Source: Azospirillum sp. TSH100 (GTDB taxonomy: Bacteria > Pseudomonadota > Alphaproteobacteria > Azospirillales > Azospirillaceae). From it: DNA of 64,000 bases. The stretch lies in the NCBI RefSeq assembly GCF_004923295.1, contig NZ_CP039637.1, positions 1 to 64,000 of the forward strand, read 5' to 3'. The first letter of the stretch is position 1. Each line of letters starts with the position of its first letter. The position numbers and the translations under genes are program-made. Shown here in pieces: positions 51,857 to 61,280 of this stretch. The notes under the pieces were generated by a model. The model made no database searches. It was not told the origin of the DNA and worked only from the letters and a program-made list of their open reading frames with translations.

Positions 51857-53244
51857 CCGGGGTGTCCTTGCCCGCCGGCGGCGAGCACCGTTTCAATATG
51901 GGCGGCGAAACGCAGCACCCGGCGGTCCCGCCCGCGTGGGGCGACAACCTGCATCCCGACGGGCAGCCCGTCACGGCCGATGCCGCAGGGCAGGCTGATC
52001 GCCGGAACCTTGGCGTGATTGAACAGCGGGGTGAAGACGGCATGGGCCCGCGGCGGCACCGCCTGCCCTCCGATGGTCTCCGGACCCAGCCGGTCCAGCG
52101 GCCAGGCAACGCAGGGCGTCGTCGGGCCAATCAGCAGGTCCGCGTCGGTGAAGAAGGCGGCGAGCGCGCGTGCGACCTCCACCCCCAGCAACTGCGCCGC
52201 CGCGACCTCCGCCCCCGTCAGGGTCAGGCCGCGTTCGATCTGCACGGCGATGTCGGGATCGAACAGCGTCGGGTCGCGGCGGAAGGCGTCGCCGTGGAGG
52301 GCGGCCAGCCCGGCATGCTGCAAGGGCATCAGCGCCGTTTCCGTCACCCCGGCCGGCCAAGCCGGATCGCGCCGGACGATGCGCCCCCCCACCCGTTCCA
52401 GCGCGTCCACCGCGCTTTCGACGGCCCGCCGCACATCCTCGTCGACCGGTGCATCCAGGCCGAAGCGGGGGCTGTAGGCGATGGTCAGGCCTTCGGGCGG
52501 TCGGGTGTCCGCAGGGGCGACGGCGACGGACTCGGGATCGCGCGGATCGGGACCGCACAGCGCCTCGAACATCAGCGCCGCATCGGCGACATCGGCGGCG
52601 ATCGGGGCCATCACGGCGATGCCGGTGAAGGGTTCGGTGAAGCCGGGGCCGTAGGGGATGGCGCCGAGGGACGGCTTGAACCCGACCGCACCGACATGGG
52701 CGGGCGGGCGGCGGCTCGACCCGCCGGCATCGGTGCCGAGCGCCAGCGGCACCAGCCCGCCCGCCACCGCCACGGCAGGCCCGCCGCTCGACCCACCGGG
52801 GGTCAGGGTCGGATCCTGCGGATGGCGCGTCGGCCCGAACAGCGGGTTGGTGGTGACGCCCTTGCAGGCGAATTCGGAGCTGTTGGCCATCCCGACGATG
52901 ACGGCACCGGCCGCGCGCAGGCGCTCCACCGCGATGGCGTCAGCCGGAGCCCGGAAGTCCGCGAACAGGCGCGACCCTTGGGTGACGCGGCGGCCGGCGA
53001 CCCAGATGGTGTCCTTGACCGCGACCGGGACACCGGCCAGCAACGGCTTTTCTCCGGCGGCCAGCCGGCGGTCGATGGCATCCGCCTCGGCCAGTGCCTT
53101 GGCCTCATCGACGGAGACGAAGGCGTTCAGCGCCGGATTGCCGGTGGCGATGCGGGCCAGCGCCGCTTCTGTTTCGGCGCGGGCGCCGCTGCGGCCGGTG
53201 CGCACGGCTTCGGCAATGGCGCGCGCACGCGGAGGATTGGTCAT
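51853..53244 (-). CDS. amidase-signature hydrolase
   Basis: Amidase-signature enzyme of 463 residues. The catalytic triad is visible as K77 (VAVKDTI), cis-Ser S152 (PGGSSGG) and nucleophile S176 (GTDAGGSSRRP). Close relatives include AtzF/GatA-like amidases, so it may hydrolyse a carbamoyl amide or short amide. ATGA overlaps join it to the MFS gene before it and the GntR gene after it. Confidence 0.9.
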   Translation of the reverse strand: MTNPPRARAIAEAVRTGRSGARAETEAALARIATGNPALNAFVSVDEAKALAEADAIDRRLAAGEKPLLAGVPVAVKDTIWVAGRRVTQGSRLFADFRAPADAIAVERLRAAGAVIVGMANSSEFACKGVTTNPLFGPTRHPQDPTLTPGGSSGGPAVAVAGGLVPLALGTDAGGSSRRPPAHVGAVGFKPSLGAIPYGPGFTEPFTGIAVMAPIAADVADAALMFEALCGPDPRDPESVAVAPADTRPPEGLTIAYSPRFGLDAPVDEDVRRAVESAVDALERVGGRIVRRDPAWPAGVTETALMPLQHAGLAALHGDAFRRDPTLFDPDIAVQIERGLTLTGAEVAAAQLLGVEVARALAAFFTDADLLIGPTTPCVAWPLDRLGPETIGGQAVPPRAHAVFTPLFNHAKVPAISLPCGIGRDGLPVGMQVVAPRGRDRRVLRFAAHIETVLAAGGQGHPG

Positions 53245-54437
53245 CGCTTGTCTCCGAGAAGGCTGAGGCCGGCCAGCGCCGCCAGCAGACCCACGGCGAT
53301 ATAGCCGGTGGCGAGGTCGCTGACCGCGGCGGCGGCGACCAGCAGGATCGGTCCGGCGATCAGCCCGGCAAAGCCGCCCACCATGACGGCGCCGGTTGCC
53401 TCGCCGATGCGGCCGGCGGGCGCCAGCCTTGCGACCTCGGCCACGAACACGCCGTTCCAGCCGCTGGCGGTCAGTCCGAACAGGAAGGTCGCGATTGCCA
53501 GCACCGGGAAGGGCAGGGAGGCTCCGGCCCATCCCACCAGGATCGATGCTGCGGCCATGCCCAGCCCCAGCAGGCCAACCAGCCGGCGTGGCGCCATCCA
53601 GCGCGATGCCACCACACCCCAGCCGAGCCGTCCCACCAGTCCGCCGGCTTGACCGGCAGCCAGCGCCACCCCGGCGGACACATGCTCCAGCCCCAGGTCC
53701 GCCACCGCGAAGACCACAAAAAAGCCGTTCAGCGTCAGTTGGCTGGCGGAATAGGGGACGGCTGCCAGCGCCATCCGTCGCAGCGCCGGGTCACCGCGCA
53801 GCAGTTGAATCGCCGTAGCCAGGCCGAAACCGGCGGCGGCATTGCGGGTCAACGGATCATAGACAGGCCGCAGCCGCTCGAAGACCGGAATGCAGGCCAG
53901 CGCCAGCATGGCGATGACCGCATAGCCGGCACGGGGATCCAGGGCGACGGCCAGAAGCGGCAGAGCAAGCGATCCAGCCATGGCGCCGATCTGGTTGCCT
54001 GTCTGGCGGACGGAAAACACCATCGGCCGGTCGGCTTCCCGAACCAGCCGGCCGAGGATCGCGGCACTGGCCGGTGTTTCAGGTCCGCAGGCAAGGCCGA
54101 TGGCGATTCCCGCGGCCAGCAGCCCTGCGGCGCTCCCACCCGTCATCGCGCACAGCATGGCGGCAGCGACCGCCGCCGCACAGAGGCTGGCGACCCGGAA
54201 AGGCCCGAGACGCCCGGCCAGCACGCCCCCGTACAGCGACGCCGCCATCCCGACCGCGAAGCCGGTTGTGGTGAACAGGCCCAGCCCCGCCGGATCGATC
54301 CCCAATCGGGGCGCCAGTACCCCCGGTGCGAACAGGGCAAGCGCCACCAGCGCCTGCAAGCCGGTCATGCCGGCCAGCGCCGGGAGGAGGGGGGGAAGCC
54401 GTGGAACTGGCGCCGCGGTTGCCGTCTCGGCTACCAT
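53241..54437 (-). CDS. major facilitator superfamily transporter
   Basis: MFS protein of 398 residues with about twelve helices. The central RLRPVYDPLTRNAAAG loop separates the two halves. It resembles the CynX/NimT-like or sugar-proton families only generally. The start at 54437 has no clear Shine-Dalgarno. Only 26 bp separate it from the divergent gene at 54464, which leaves little room for a promoter, so the real start may be downstream (for example the Met at LAGMTGLQ). Confidence 0.8.
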   Translation of the reverse strand: MVAETATAAPVPRLPPLLPALAGMTGLQALVALALFAPGVLAPRLGIDPAGLGLFTTTGFAVGMAASLYGGVLAGRLGPFRVASLCAAAVAAAMLCAMTGGSAAGLLAAGIAIGLACGPETPASAAILGRLVREADRPMVFSVRQTGNQIGAMAGSLALPLLAVALDPRAGYAVIAMLALACIPVFERLRPVYDPLTRNAAAGFGLATAIQLLRGDPALRRMALAAVPYSASQLTLNGFFVVFAVADLGLEHVSAGVALAAGQAGGLVGRLGWGVVASRWMAPRRLVGLLGLGMAAASILVGWAGASLPFPVLAIATFLFGLTASGWNGVFVAEVARLAPAGRIGEATGAVMVGGFAGLIAGPILLVAAAAVSDLATGYIAVGLLAALAGLSLLGDKR

Positions 54438-54463
54438 CGCGGTGAATCGAAGAGGGAGGCGGC

Positions 54464-54817
54464 ATGGCGGGCGGAGTTTCGATCCATGGCGTGGACGTGG
54501 CGCGTGGCGTCGCGGCCCATGGCATGAGGGTGGAGCTTTACGCACTGACCCCGGAACGCCAATTGCTGGCGGCGGGCGAACTCGGCGCCAACGGACAGCT
54601 CGACCATCCAACCGTGCGCGGCGAGGGCATCGCGGAAGGCCCGCACGAGGTGCTGTTCCATGTCGGCGACTGGCTGCGCGCGGCCGGCTATGCCGAAGAG
54701 CAGGCCCGCTTCCTCGATATCGTTCCGTTCCGCTTCGTCGTCACCGACCTCGACCGCCATCTCCATCTGCCCTTCAAGTTCACGCCCTACGGGGTTTCTC
54801 TCTTTTTGGGTGTATGA
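54464..54817 (+). CDS. HIU-hydrolase/transthyretin-like protein with altered active site
   Basis: Protein of 117 residues with the full transthyretin/5-hydroxyisourate-hydrolase fold: VSIHGVDVARGVAAHGMRVELYAL at the N-terminus and HLHLPFKFTPYG at the C-terminus. H8 and the HLH pair are kept. The catalytic Arg site of the GR-T-D turn reads G-Q45-L-D, and the C-terminal signature Y-R-G-S is replaced by L-F-L-G-V. True uricase-pathway hydrolases need these residues, so the reaction is probably different or lost. Divergent from the MFS gene by 26 bp. Confidence 0.8.
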   Translation: MAGGVSIHGVDVARGVAAHGMRVELYALTPERQLLAAGELGANGQLDHPTVRGEGIAEGPHEVLFHVGDWLRAAGYAEEQARFLDIVPFRFVVTDLDRHLHLPFKFTPYGVSLFLGV

Positions 54818-54823
54818 CACGGG

Positions 54824-55645
54824 TCAGGTCAACCGTTTGGACAGGCCGGCGGCACGTTCCATCACCAGCATCAGCGCGATGGTGGCGACGATCAGCACGC
54901 CGGACAGCGCCGCGACGGTGACGTCCAGCCGGCCTTCCAGATCCTGCCACATGCGGATCGGCAGCATGTCGGTGGCGGCGTCGCGCAGGAACAGCGAGAC
55001 CGGGACGTTGTCGAAGGACGCCATGAAGGCGATGAAGCCGCCGGCCATGATGCCGGGTCGGATCAGCGGCAGGGTGACGCGGCGGAAGCCGTACCAGCGC
55101 CCGGCCCCCAGGCTGGACGAGGCCTCCAGCAGCGACGGGTTCATCTGGGCCAGCGACGCCACCGTGTTGCGCACCACGAAGGGCACGGACACCACGGTGT
55201 GGCCGATGATGAGCGTCAGCGGCGACACCGGCACCCCGATCATCGAGAAGAACATCAGCGACGACAGGCCGAAGGCGAGCGCCGGCAGCACCAGCGGCGA
55301 CAGGAACAGGCTGTCCAGCACCTTGGCGGTCAGCGTCGGCGAGCGGGCGATGCCGAGCGAGGCGGAGACGCCGAGCAGGACCGACAGGCCGGTCGCCCAG
55401 GCCGCCACCTTCAGGCTGTTCATCATGGCGAACTGGAGCTGCCAGGCATTCCACAGCTCCCCATACCAGCGCAGCGAATAGCCGGGCGGCGGGAATTTCA
55501 GGGAATAGCCGCTGGTGAAGGACACCCAGATCACCACCACAGTCGGCGCGACCAGCAGGACCAGGGCCATCAGCGCGATCCCGGTCATGACGATGCGGAA
55601 GCTGAGCGCGTCGAGGTCGATGCGGCGACCGGCAATATTGGACAT
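54824..55645 (-). CDS. PotC-like ABC transporter permease
   Basis: Permease of 273 residues with six helices and the coupling loop ASSSLGAGRWYGFRRVTLPL (about 175-195). The start MSNIAGRRIDLD leads into the first helix at about 15-40. It is the last gene of a four-gene spermidine/putrescine-type importer on the minus strand. Confidence 0.9.
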   Translation of the reverse strand: MSNIAGRRIDLDALSFRIVMTGIALMALVLLVAPTVVVIWVSFTSGYSLKFPPPGYSLRWYGELWNAWQLQFAMMNSLKVAAWATGLSVLLGVSASLGIARSPTLTAKVLDSLFLSPLVLPALAFGLSSLMFFSMIGVPVSPLTLIIGHTVVSVPFVVRNTVASLAQMNPSLLEASSSLGAGRWYGFRRVTLPLIRPGIMAGGFIAFMASFDNVPVSLFLRDAATDMLPIRMWQDLEGRLDVTVAALSGVLIVATIALMLVMERAAGLSKRLT

Positions 55646-55660
55646 CGCTGCCTCCCCTGG

Positions 55661-56518
55661 TCAGGCGTTGGCATAGCCGCGCGACAGGCGGCCCAGCGCG
55701 TTGAAGATCGACACCACCACCAGCACCGACACCAGGAAGACGATGGAGATCGCCGCGGCGAAGGGCCAGTTCTGCAGGGTGGAGGCCTGCTGGTAGATGT
55801 ACATCGGCATGAAGAGCATCTGCCCGCCGCCGATCAGGCTCTGGGTGATGAAGGCGGTGATCGCCGCGGCATAGGTCAGCAGGCAGCCGGCGACGATGCC
55901 CGGCAGCGACAGCGGCAGGATGACCTTGCGGAAGGTCCGCCAATGCCCGGCCCCCAGCACCGACGAGGCATCGGCGAGATTCGGATCGATGCGGCTGAGC
56001 GCGGTGATGATCGGCAGCACCATCAGCGGCATCTGCACCTGCGCCAGAGCCACCACCACCCCGCCGTCGGTGTAGAGCAGCTTCAGCGGGGTGTCGATCA
56101 GCCCGAGCCAGGCCAGCGTGGCATTGACGATGCCCTGGCGGCCCAGGATGACCACCCAGGCGAAGGTGCGGACCACAACGCTGGTCAGCAGCGGCAGCAG
56201 CACCAGCAGCATGATCAGCCCCCTGGCCCAGCCGGGGGAGCGCTGGTGCAGCCATGCCACCGGATAGCCCAGCAGCAGGGTCAGCACCGTCACCTTCACC
56301 CCCAGCCACAGGGTGGAGCCCAGCACCCCCAGGCTGAAGCTGTCGCCCAGGAAATTGACATATTGGGTCAGCCCGTAATGGCCGCCCTGCTGGTCGGTCT
56401 GGAAGCTCAGCGCCAGCAGGATCACCAGCGGCGTGACGAAGAACAGGACGAAGCCCGCCGCCAGCGGAGCCGCGAGCTTCAGGTCGTAGGTGGTGACGTC
56501 GCGCAACGTCGCGGCCAT
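55661..56518 (-). CDS. PotB-like ABC transporter permease
   Basis: Permease of 285 residues with six helices and coupling loop DASSVLGAGHWRTFRKVILP (about 185-205). Partner of the PotC-like permease 15 bp downstream. N-terminus MAATLRDVTTYDLKLAAPLA. Confidence 0.9.
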   Translation of the reverse strand: MAATLRDVTTYDLKLAAPLAAGFVLFFVTPLVILLALSFQTDQQGGHYGLTQYVNFLGDSFSLGVLGSTLWLGVKVTVLTLLLGYPVAWLHQRSPGWARGLIMLLVLLPLLTSVVVRTFAWVVILGRQGIVNATLAWLGLIDTPLKLLYTDGGVVVALAQVQMPLMVLPIITALSRIDPNLADASSVLGAGHWRTFRKVILPLSLPGIVAGCLLTYAAAITAFITQSLIGGGQMLFMPMYIYQQASTLQNWPFAAAISIVFLVSVLVVVSIFNALGRLSRGYANA

Positions 56519-56554
56519 GGGGCGCCTCCTCCGGCTGGCGGGTTTGTGGGATGG

Positions 56555-57601
56555 TCAGACGCGGATTTCGCGGTTGAACCGCTCGATCCAGGCGGCACGC
56601 TGCTCGTTGATCTTGGCCCAGTCCTGGAACACGAATTTCTTCGCGATCTCGGCATGATCCTTGGCCAGCGTCTTGGCCAGCTCGCCCTTGATCGCGACCT
56701 TGGTGTTGGTCGGCACGATCAGATAGGGCTCCTCCATCAGCGTGGCCTGCACCTCCGGCGACAGGGCGGCTTCGATCAGCTTGAAGGCAAGCTCCTTGTT
56801 GGGGGAGTTCTTGACGATGTGGATGGTCGTCTTGAAGGCGATGGCGCCTTCCTTCGGGATGACGAACTCCACCGGCACGCCGCGCGCCTTCAGGATCTGG
56901 ATGGCGTTGAAGTTGCCGGGCGAGATGTCGATCTGGCCCTGCTGGAACAGGGTGGCGAGCTGTCCGGGGTTGGCGGCGACGGCGGCGAGGCTGGGGCGCA
57001 GCGCCTCGATCGCCTTGAAGGCCGGGTCGATGTTGGCCTCCGACCCGCCATGCATCTTGGCGAGTTCCACCATGAAGCCGGTGCCGAGCGTCGAGTTCAG
57101 GTTGGTGATGCCGACGCGGCCCTTGAATTCCGGCTTCCACAGGTCGGCCCAGGAGGTCGGCGGCGTCTTGACCGTTTCCGGGTTGTAGGTGATGCCCACC
57201 ACCTGGAAGAAGGGCGACGGTCCCATCGGGACCTGCGCAGCCGGGATCAGGTCCTTGTAGTAGGCACTCTTTTCGACCGGATAGGGCTCGACGAGGTCCT
57301 GCGCGATGGCCTGGAGCGCCGGGCCCGGATCATGCAGCATGACGTCGATCGGCGGGTTCGACTTGGCGGCGTTGACCTTGGCGATCTGGTCGACCGACAG
57401 CATCGGGTCGAGGACGATGTTGGCGTTGTCCGCCGCCTTGCGGAAGGCGGGGACGAGCACCGCCTTGTGGGCTTCCTCCCAGCTGCCGGTGAAGGTCGCG
57501 AAGACCAGCGGGCGCGCCTGCGCCCAGGTCAGGCCGGGGAAGGCGTGCATGGCACCCAGCGTCAGCGCCGTCTGCATCAGGTTGCGGCGAGTCAGCAGCA
57601 T
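56555..57601 (-). CDS. PotD-like ABC transporter substrate-binding protein (Tat-like signal)
   Basis: Binding protein of 348 residues. The N-terminus TRRNLMQTALTLGAMHAFPG ends TWAQA-R and looks like a Tat signal. The body follows the extracellular-solute-binding family 1 pattern (VFATFTGSWEEAHKAVLVPAF; SWADLWKPEFKGRVGITN; IPKEGAIAFKTTIHIVK). Polyamine-specific residues cannot be judged. It probably imports a compound handled by the adjacent amidases. Confidence 0.88.
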   Translation of the reverse strand: MLLTRRNLMQTALTLGAMHAFPGLTWAQARPLVFATFTGSWEEAHKAVLVPAFRKAADNANIVLDPMLSVDQIAKVNAAKSNPPIDVMLHDPGPALQAIAQDLVEPYPVEKSAYYKDLIPAAQVPMGPSPFFQVVGITYNPETVKTPPTSWADLWKPEFKGRVGITNLNSTLGTGFMVELAKMHGGSEANIDPAFKAIEALRPSLAAVAANPGQLATLFQQGQIDISPGNFNAIQILKARGVPVEFVIPKEGAIAFKTTIHIVKNSPNKELAFKLIEAALSPEVQATLMEEPYLIVPTNTKVAIKGELAKTLAKDHAEIAKKFVFQDWAKINEQRAAWIERFNREIRV

Positions 57602-57655
57602 CGTTCACTCCTGAAGGTGAGAGGAGGTGGGCGGATCTAAGGGGCAATAAGCAGG

Positions 57656-58774
57656 TCAGGCCGCGGCGAAGACCGAGGCGAGGCGGGGGGCCACCGGCGC
57701 CAGCCGTACCGGCGTGCCGGGGGCCAGCAGGTCGGCGCGCTGGATGCGCGGTTCCGACACCTTGACGGCGGTGCCGTCGCCGACGCGGATCTCATGGACG
57801 ACGGTGGCGCCCAGCGGCAGCCCCATCTCCACCACGCCGTTCAGCGTGTCGGCATCGGTCGCGGCCGGATCGACGCTCAGATGTTCAGGGCGCAGGCAGA
57901 CGGTGACGCGGGAACCTGGCCGCAGGTCGTCCTTGGGCGCGCGCGTCTCGATCAGCCCGCCGGCATCCAGCCGCACCCGGCCGGCGCTGCGGTCGCTGTC
58001 GACCAGCACCCCGCCCAGCAGGTTGGCCGAACCGACGAAGGTGTTGACGAACAGGCTGTCGGGCGCGTCGTAGATCTCGGTCGGCGGGGAGAATTGTTCC
58101 AGGCGGCCCTGGCTCAGCACCGCGACACGGTCGGCCATCGACAGCGCCTCTTCCTGGTCGTGGGTGACGAGGATGGTGGTGATGCCGGACAGGCGCTGGA
58201 TCCGTTTCACTTCGATCTGCATGTCCAACCGCAGGTTCTTGTCCAGCGCGGCGAAGGGTTCGTCCAGCAGCAGGATCGACGGGTTCACCGCCAGCGCACG
58301 GGCCAGTGCCACGCGCTGCTGCTGTCCGCCGGACAACTGGCGCGGGGTGCGGTCGCCCAGATGGCCGAGCTTCACCAGGTCCAGCATGCGCTGCGCCTCG
58401 CTGCGCTGGGTGGCGCGGTCGACGCCGCGCGCGTCCAGCCCGTAGGCGACGTTCTCGGCCACCGTCATGTGCGGAAACAGCGCATAGTTCTGGAAGACGA
58501 TGCCGACCGACCGGCGGTTGGGTGGCAGGCCGTCAACGCTCTGCCCGCCGACCATCACATGGCCCTTGGTCTGGGCCAGGAAGCCGGCGATGATCCTGAG
58601 CAGGGTCGTCTTGCCGCAGCCCGACGGGCCGAGCAGGGCCACCAGTTCGCCGCCGCGGATGTCGAGCGTGACCCCGTCGACGGCGAGTGAGACACCGTAG
58701 CGTTGGGTGATCCCATCCAGGAGGAGCGTCTGCCCGCGTGGGGAAGTCGGGCCGTTGGGCGAAGCGCTGACCAT
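57656..58774 (-). CDS. PotA-like ABC transporter ATPase with TOBE domain
   Basis: ATPase of 372 residues. Walker A GPSGCGKTT, Q-loop IVFQNYALFPHMTV, signature LSGGQQQRVALARAL, Walker B ILLLDEPFAALD and switch histidine VTHDQEEA. The C-terminal TOBE domain (about 290-372) is normal for this class. First gene of the unit, divergent from the amidase at 58991; the AT-rich stretch 58840-58885 between them probably holds both promoters. Confidence 0.92.
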   Translation of the reverse strand: MVSASPNGPTSPRGQTLLLDGITQRYGVSLAVDGVTLDIRGGELVALLGPSGCGKTTLLRIIAGFLAQTKGHVMVGGQSVDGLPPNRRSVGIVFQNYALFPHMTVAENVAYGLDARGVDRATQRSEAQRMLDLVKLGHLGDRTPRQLSGGQQQRVALARALAVNPSILLLDEPFAALDKNLRLDMQIEVKRIQRLSGITTILVTHDQEEALSMADRVAVLSQGRLEQFSPPTEIYDAPDSLFVNTFVGSANLLGGVLVDSDRSAGRVRLDAGGLIETRAPKDDLRPGSRVTVCLRPEHLSVDPAATDADTLNGVVEMGLPLGATVVHEIRVGDGTAVKVSEPRIQRADLLAPGTPVRLAPVAPRLASVFAAA

Positions 58775-58990
58775 GGCTGTACCATCCCTTTCGCGTTTCC
58801 GTTTTATGCGTCCTCCCTAAGCAAACAGCATGCCGATTTCAGTGTTTTTCATATATTACAGTATGATAAGTACGTTTTGGAGTGCGTTGCCTGAAGCGCG
58901 GAATCGGGTTATGCCGTCATCTTGAGCGGCGGCCGGATGCAGTTGCCGCTTTTGGCGCCATCGCCGGGACAGTGGCTGGGAGATCGATGA

Positions 58991-60394
58991 ATGTCTGTGC
59001 AGAGCGACGGTCTGTGGCAGGACGGCGCGGCGGCCCTGGCGGCGCGTCTGGCCGGTGGGGAGCTTCCGGCACGCGCGGTGATGGAGGCGCATCTGAACCG
59101 GATCGCCGCAGCCGATCCCGATCTTTGCGCCTTTATCACCGTCGCCGCGGACGAGGCGCTGGCCCGGGCCGCGGAACTGGACGCGACGCTGGCGCGGACG
59201 GGCCGGTCCGCCGGCCCGCTGCATGGCCTGCCGGTGGTGGTGAAGGACCTGACGGACACCGCCGGCATCCGCACGACCTACGGCTCGGCGCTCCATGCTG
59301 ACCATGTGCCGTCCACCAGCGACATCGCGGTGGCGCGGATCGAGGCGGCCGGCGGCATCGTCATCGGCAAGACCAACACGCCGGAATTCGGCTTCGGCGC
59401 CATCTGCCGCAACCGTCTGGCGGGACCGACGCGCAACCCGTTCGACGCGCGGCTGACCTCCGGCGGGTCGAGCGGCGGATCGGCGGTCGCCGTCGCCGCC
59501 GGCATGGCCCCGCTGGCGCACGGCACCGATTTCGGCGGGTCGGTGAGGGTGCCGGCGAGCTTTTGTGGCGTCGCCTCCATCCGCCCGACGCCGGGGCTGA
59601 TCCCTTCACCCGGCCGCGCGCTGGGTTGGGACACGCTGGCGACGCATGGCGTTCTGGCGCGCGACACCACGGACTGCGCGCTGCTGTTGTCGGCGATGGC
59701 CGGCAGCGATCTGCGCGACCCGACCTCGCTGTTCGGCGACCGCGATGACGGGTCGGAAACTCGGCTGGGCGCCACCGCCGATTTCGGCGTCGCCACCGTC
59801 TCCCACGCCGTGCGGGAGCGCTTCGCCGCGGCGGTCGAGCAGTTGGAGCGGGCCGCCGGGCCGGTGGCGCGCCGCCATCCCGACTGCGGTGATGCAATGG
59901 CGACCTTCCGCACATTGCGCGCCGCGCAGATCCGTCACGCCTACGGCCCGCTGCTGGACAGTCACGGCGACAGTCTGACCGACACCGTGCGCTGGAACAT
60001 CGAGGCGGGGAGCGGCATCACCGCTGACGCCTATCTGGCGGCGCAGACCGCCCGCACCGCGCTCTACCGCCGCTTCGTCGCCCTGTTCGAGGAGATCGAC
60101 GTATTGGCCGCCCCGGCCTGCGGCGTGCTGCCCTGGCCGAACGAGGATGGCGAGGTGACGGTGATCGACGGGCGGCCGGTGGAGACCATCCTCGACTATC
60201 TCGGTGTCACCGCCATCGTCACGCTGATCGGTTTCCCGGTCCTGACCCTGCCGGTCGGTGGAGACGGACTGCCCTTCGGCATCCAGCTGATCGCCCGGCC
60301 GGGCGAGGAACGGCGGTTGATCCGCCTGGGTCGGATGCTGGAGCGGGAGGCCGGCTTCGTTCATCGCTGGCCGCCCGCTCTGGCGACCCGATAG
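58991..60394 (+). CDS. amidase-signature hydrolase
   Basis: Amidase of 467 residues. Catalytic residues K85 (VVKDLTD), cis-Ser S160 (SGGSSGG) and nucleophile S184 (GTDFGGSVRVP) are intact. Closest in style to GatA/aryl-acylamidase-like enzymes. ATG 58991 has GGGAGA about 9 bp upstream. Divergent from the PotABCD-type operon and ends 7 bp before an IS6-family remnant, so it lies in a region that has seen insertion. Confidence 0.9.
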   Translation: MSVQSDGLWQDGAAALAARLAGGELPARAVMEAHLNRIAAADPDLCAFITVAADEALARAAELDATLARTGRSAGPLHGLPVVVKDLTDTAGIRTTYGSALHADHVPSTSDIAVARIEAAGGIVIGKTNTPEFGFGAICRNRLAGPTRNPFDARLTSGGSSGGSAVAVAAGMAPLAHGTDFGGSVRVPASFCGVASIRPTPGLIPSPGRALGWDTLATHGVLARDTTDCALLLSAMAGSDLRDPTSLFGDRDDGSETRLGATADFGVATVSHAVRERFAAAVEQLERAAGPVARRHPDCGDAMATFRTLRAAQIRHAYGPLLDSHGDSLTDTVRWNIEAGSGITADAYLAAQTARTALYRRFVALFEEIDVLAAPACGVLPWPNEDGEVTVIDGRPVETILDYLGVTAIVTLIGFPVLTLPVGGDGLPFGIQLIARPGEERRLIRLGRMLEREAGFVHRWPPALATR

Positions 60395-60401
60395 AACATC
60401 G

Positions 60402-60523
60402 GGCTCTGTTGCAAAGCGTGCCGGCACGCGGCGGAATGGCTGGACGCTGTTGGGAGCCGAGCCGTGTCGGACTGCAAGGGGCGCCACGTCGAGGGTGAGA
60501 TCGTGCTGGGGGCGGGGCGCTGG
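60402..60523 (+). mobile_element. decayed left end of an IS6-family insertion sequence
   Basis: GGCTCTGTTGCAAA (60402-60415) matches the terminal inverted repeats of IS6-family elements (IS6100 type). From GTG 60464 a short frame reads CKGRHVEGEIVL and, after two residues, RW, which matches the N-terminus of IS6 transposases (KGRHFEGEIILWAVRW). After residue 20 the similarity stops. Full elements are about 800-880 bp, so only about 120 bp remain. A perfect palindrome GCGTGCCGGCACGC (60416-60429) sits between them. Confidence 0.7.
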
Positions 60524-60584
60524 CGCCGCCGAAGAGCCGCTTTCCCCAAGCCAACCTCCGCCGGCACCGTCCGCCGTGCCGGCC

Positions 60585-61280
60585 TCACGCCACGTTCAGA
60601 CGCGACATCCGCAGAAGCGCCATGAAGTCGGTGAAGGTGTCGCCCTGGATGGCGATATGTCCCTTGGTCAGGTCGCGCGCCCGCTCGGCCTCGCCGGCAA
60701 GGATCGCCTGCACGATGGCGTCATGCTCCTTCCACGATGCCCGCAGCCGGCCGGGGTGGCGGAGCTGGATCCGGCGGTAGGCGGCCACCCGGTTGCGCAG
60801 GGAGCGGGTCATCTCCTCCAGGTGCCGGTTGTGGCTGCCGGCATAGATCGCCTCGTGGAACCGGCGGTTGGCCTCGTAATAGGCATCGGTGTCGCCGCTG
60901 TCGATCACCTCCTCGCACCGCCGGTGCAGGGCCAGCAGCGCGGCATGGTCGGCGGCCGACATCCGGCGGGCGCACAGCTCGGCGCACAGGGATTCGAGGT
61001 TGGCCATCACCTCGAACATCTCCACGATATCCTCCAGGCTCAGCGTCGCGACGACCGCCCCCTGGCGCGGCCGCATCTCCACCAACCCGGCCGAGGCGAG
61101 CTGGGCCAGCGCCTCGCGCACCGGGGTCCGCGAGACGTTGAACCGCTCCGCAAGGGTGCTTTCCTCCAGCCGCGAACCGGGGGGAAGGCGGCCCGACGCG
61201 ATGTCCTCCTCGATCAGGATGCGGAGTTGGTCCGCACGATTCTGTCTGCCGTCAGTCCGGTCGCTGCCGATGTCGCTCAT
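60585..61280 (-). CDS. GntR-family (FCD-type) regulator
   Basis: Regulator of 231 residues: helix-turn-helix (LAERFNVSRTPVREALAQLASAGLVEM) and FCD domain (EVMANLESLCAELCARRM; NRRFHEAIYAGSHNRHLEEM; KEHDAIVQAI). The start at 61280 has AGGAGCAGGA directly upstream; an earlier Met is less likely. It is divergent from the TRAP operon and probably controls it. Confidence 0.9.
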   Translation of the reverse strand: MSDIGSDRTDGRQNRADQLRILIEEDIASGRLPPGSRLEESTLAERFNVSRTPVREALAQLASAGLVEMRPRQGAVVATLSLEDIVEMFEVMANLESLCAELCARRMSAADHAALLALHRRCEEVIDSGDTDAYYEANRRFHEAIYAGSHNRHLEEMTRSLRNRVAAYRRIQLRHPGRLRASWKEHDAIVQAILAGEAERARDLTKGHIAIQGDTFTDFMALLRMSRLNVA

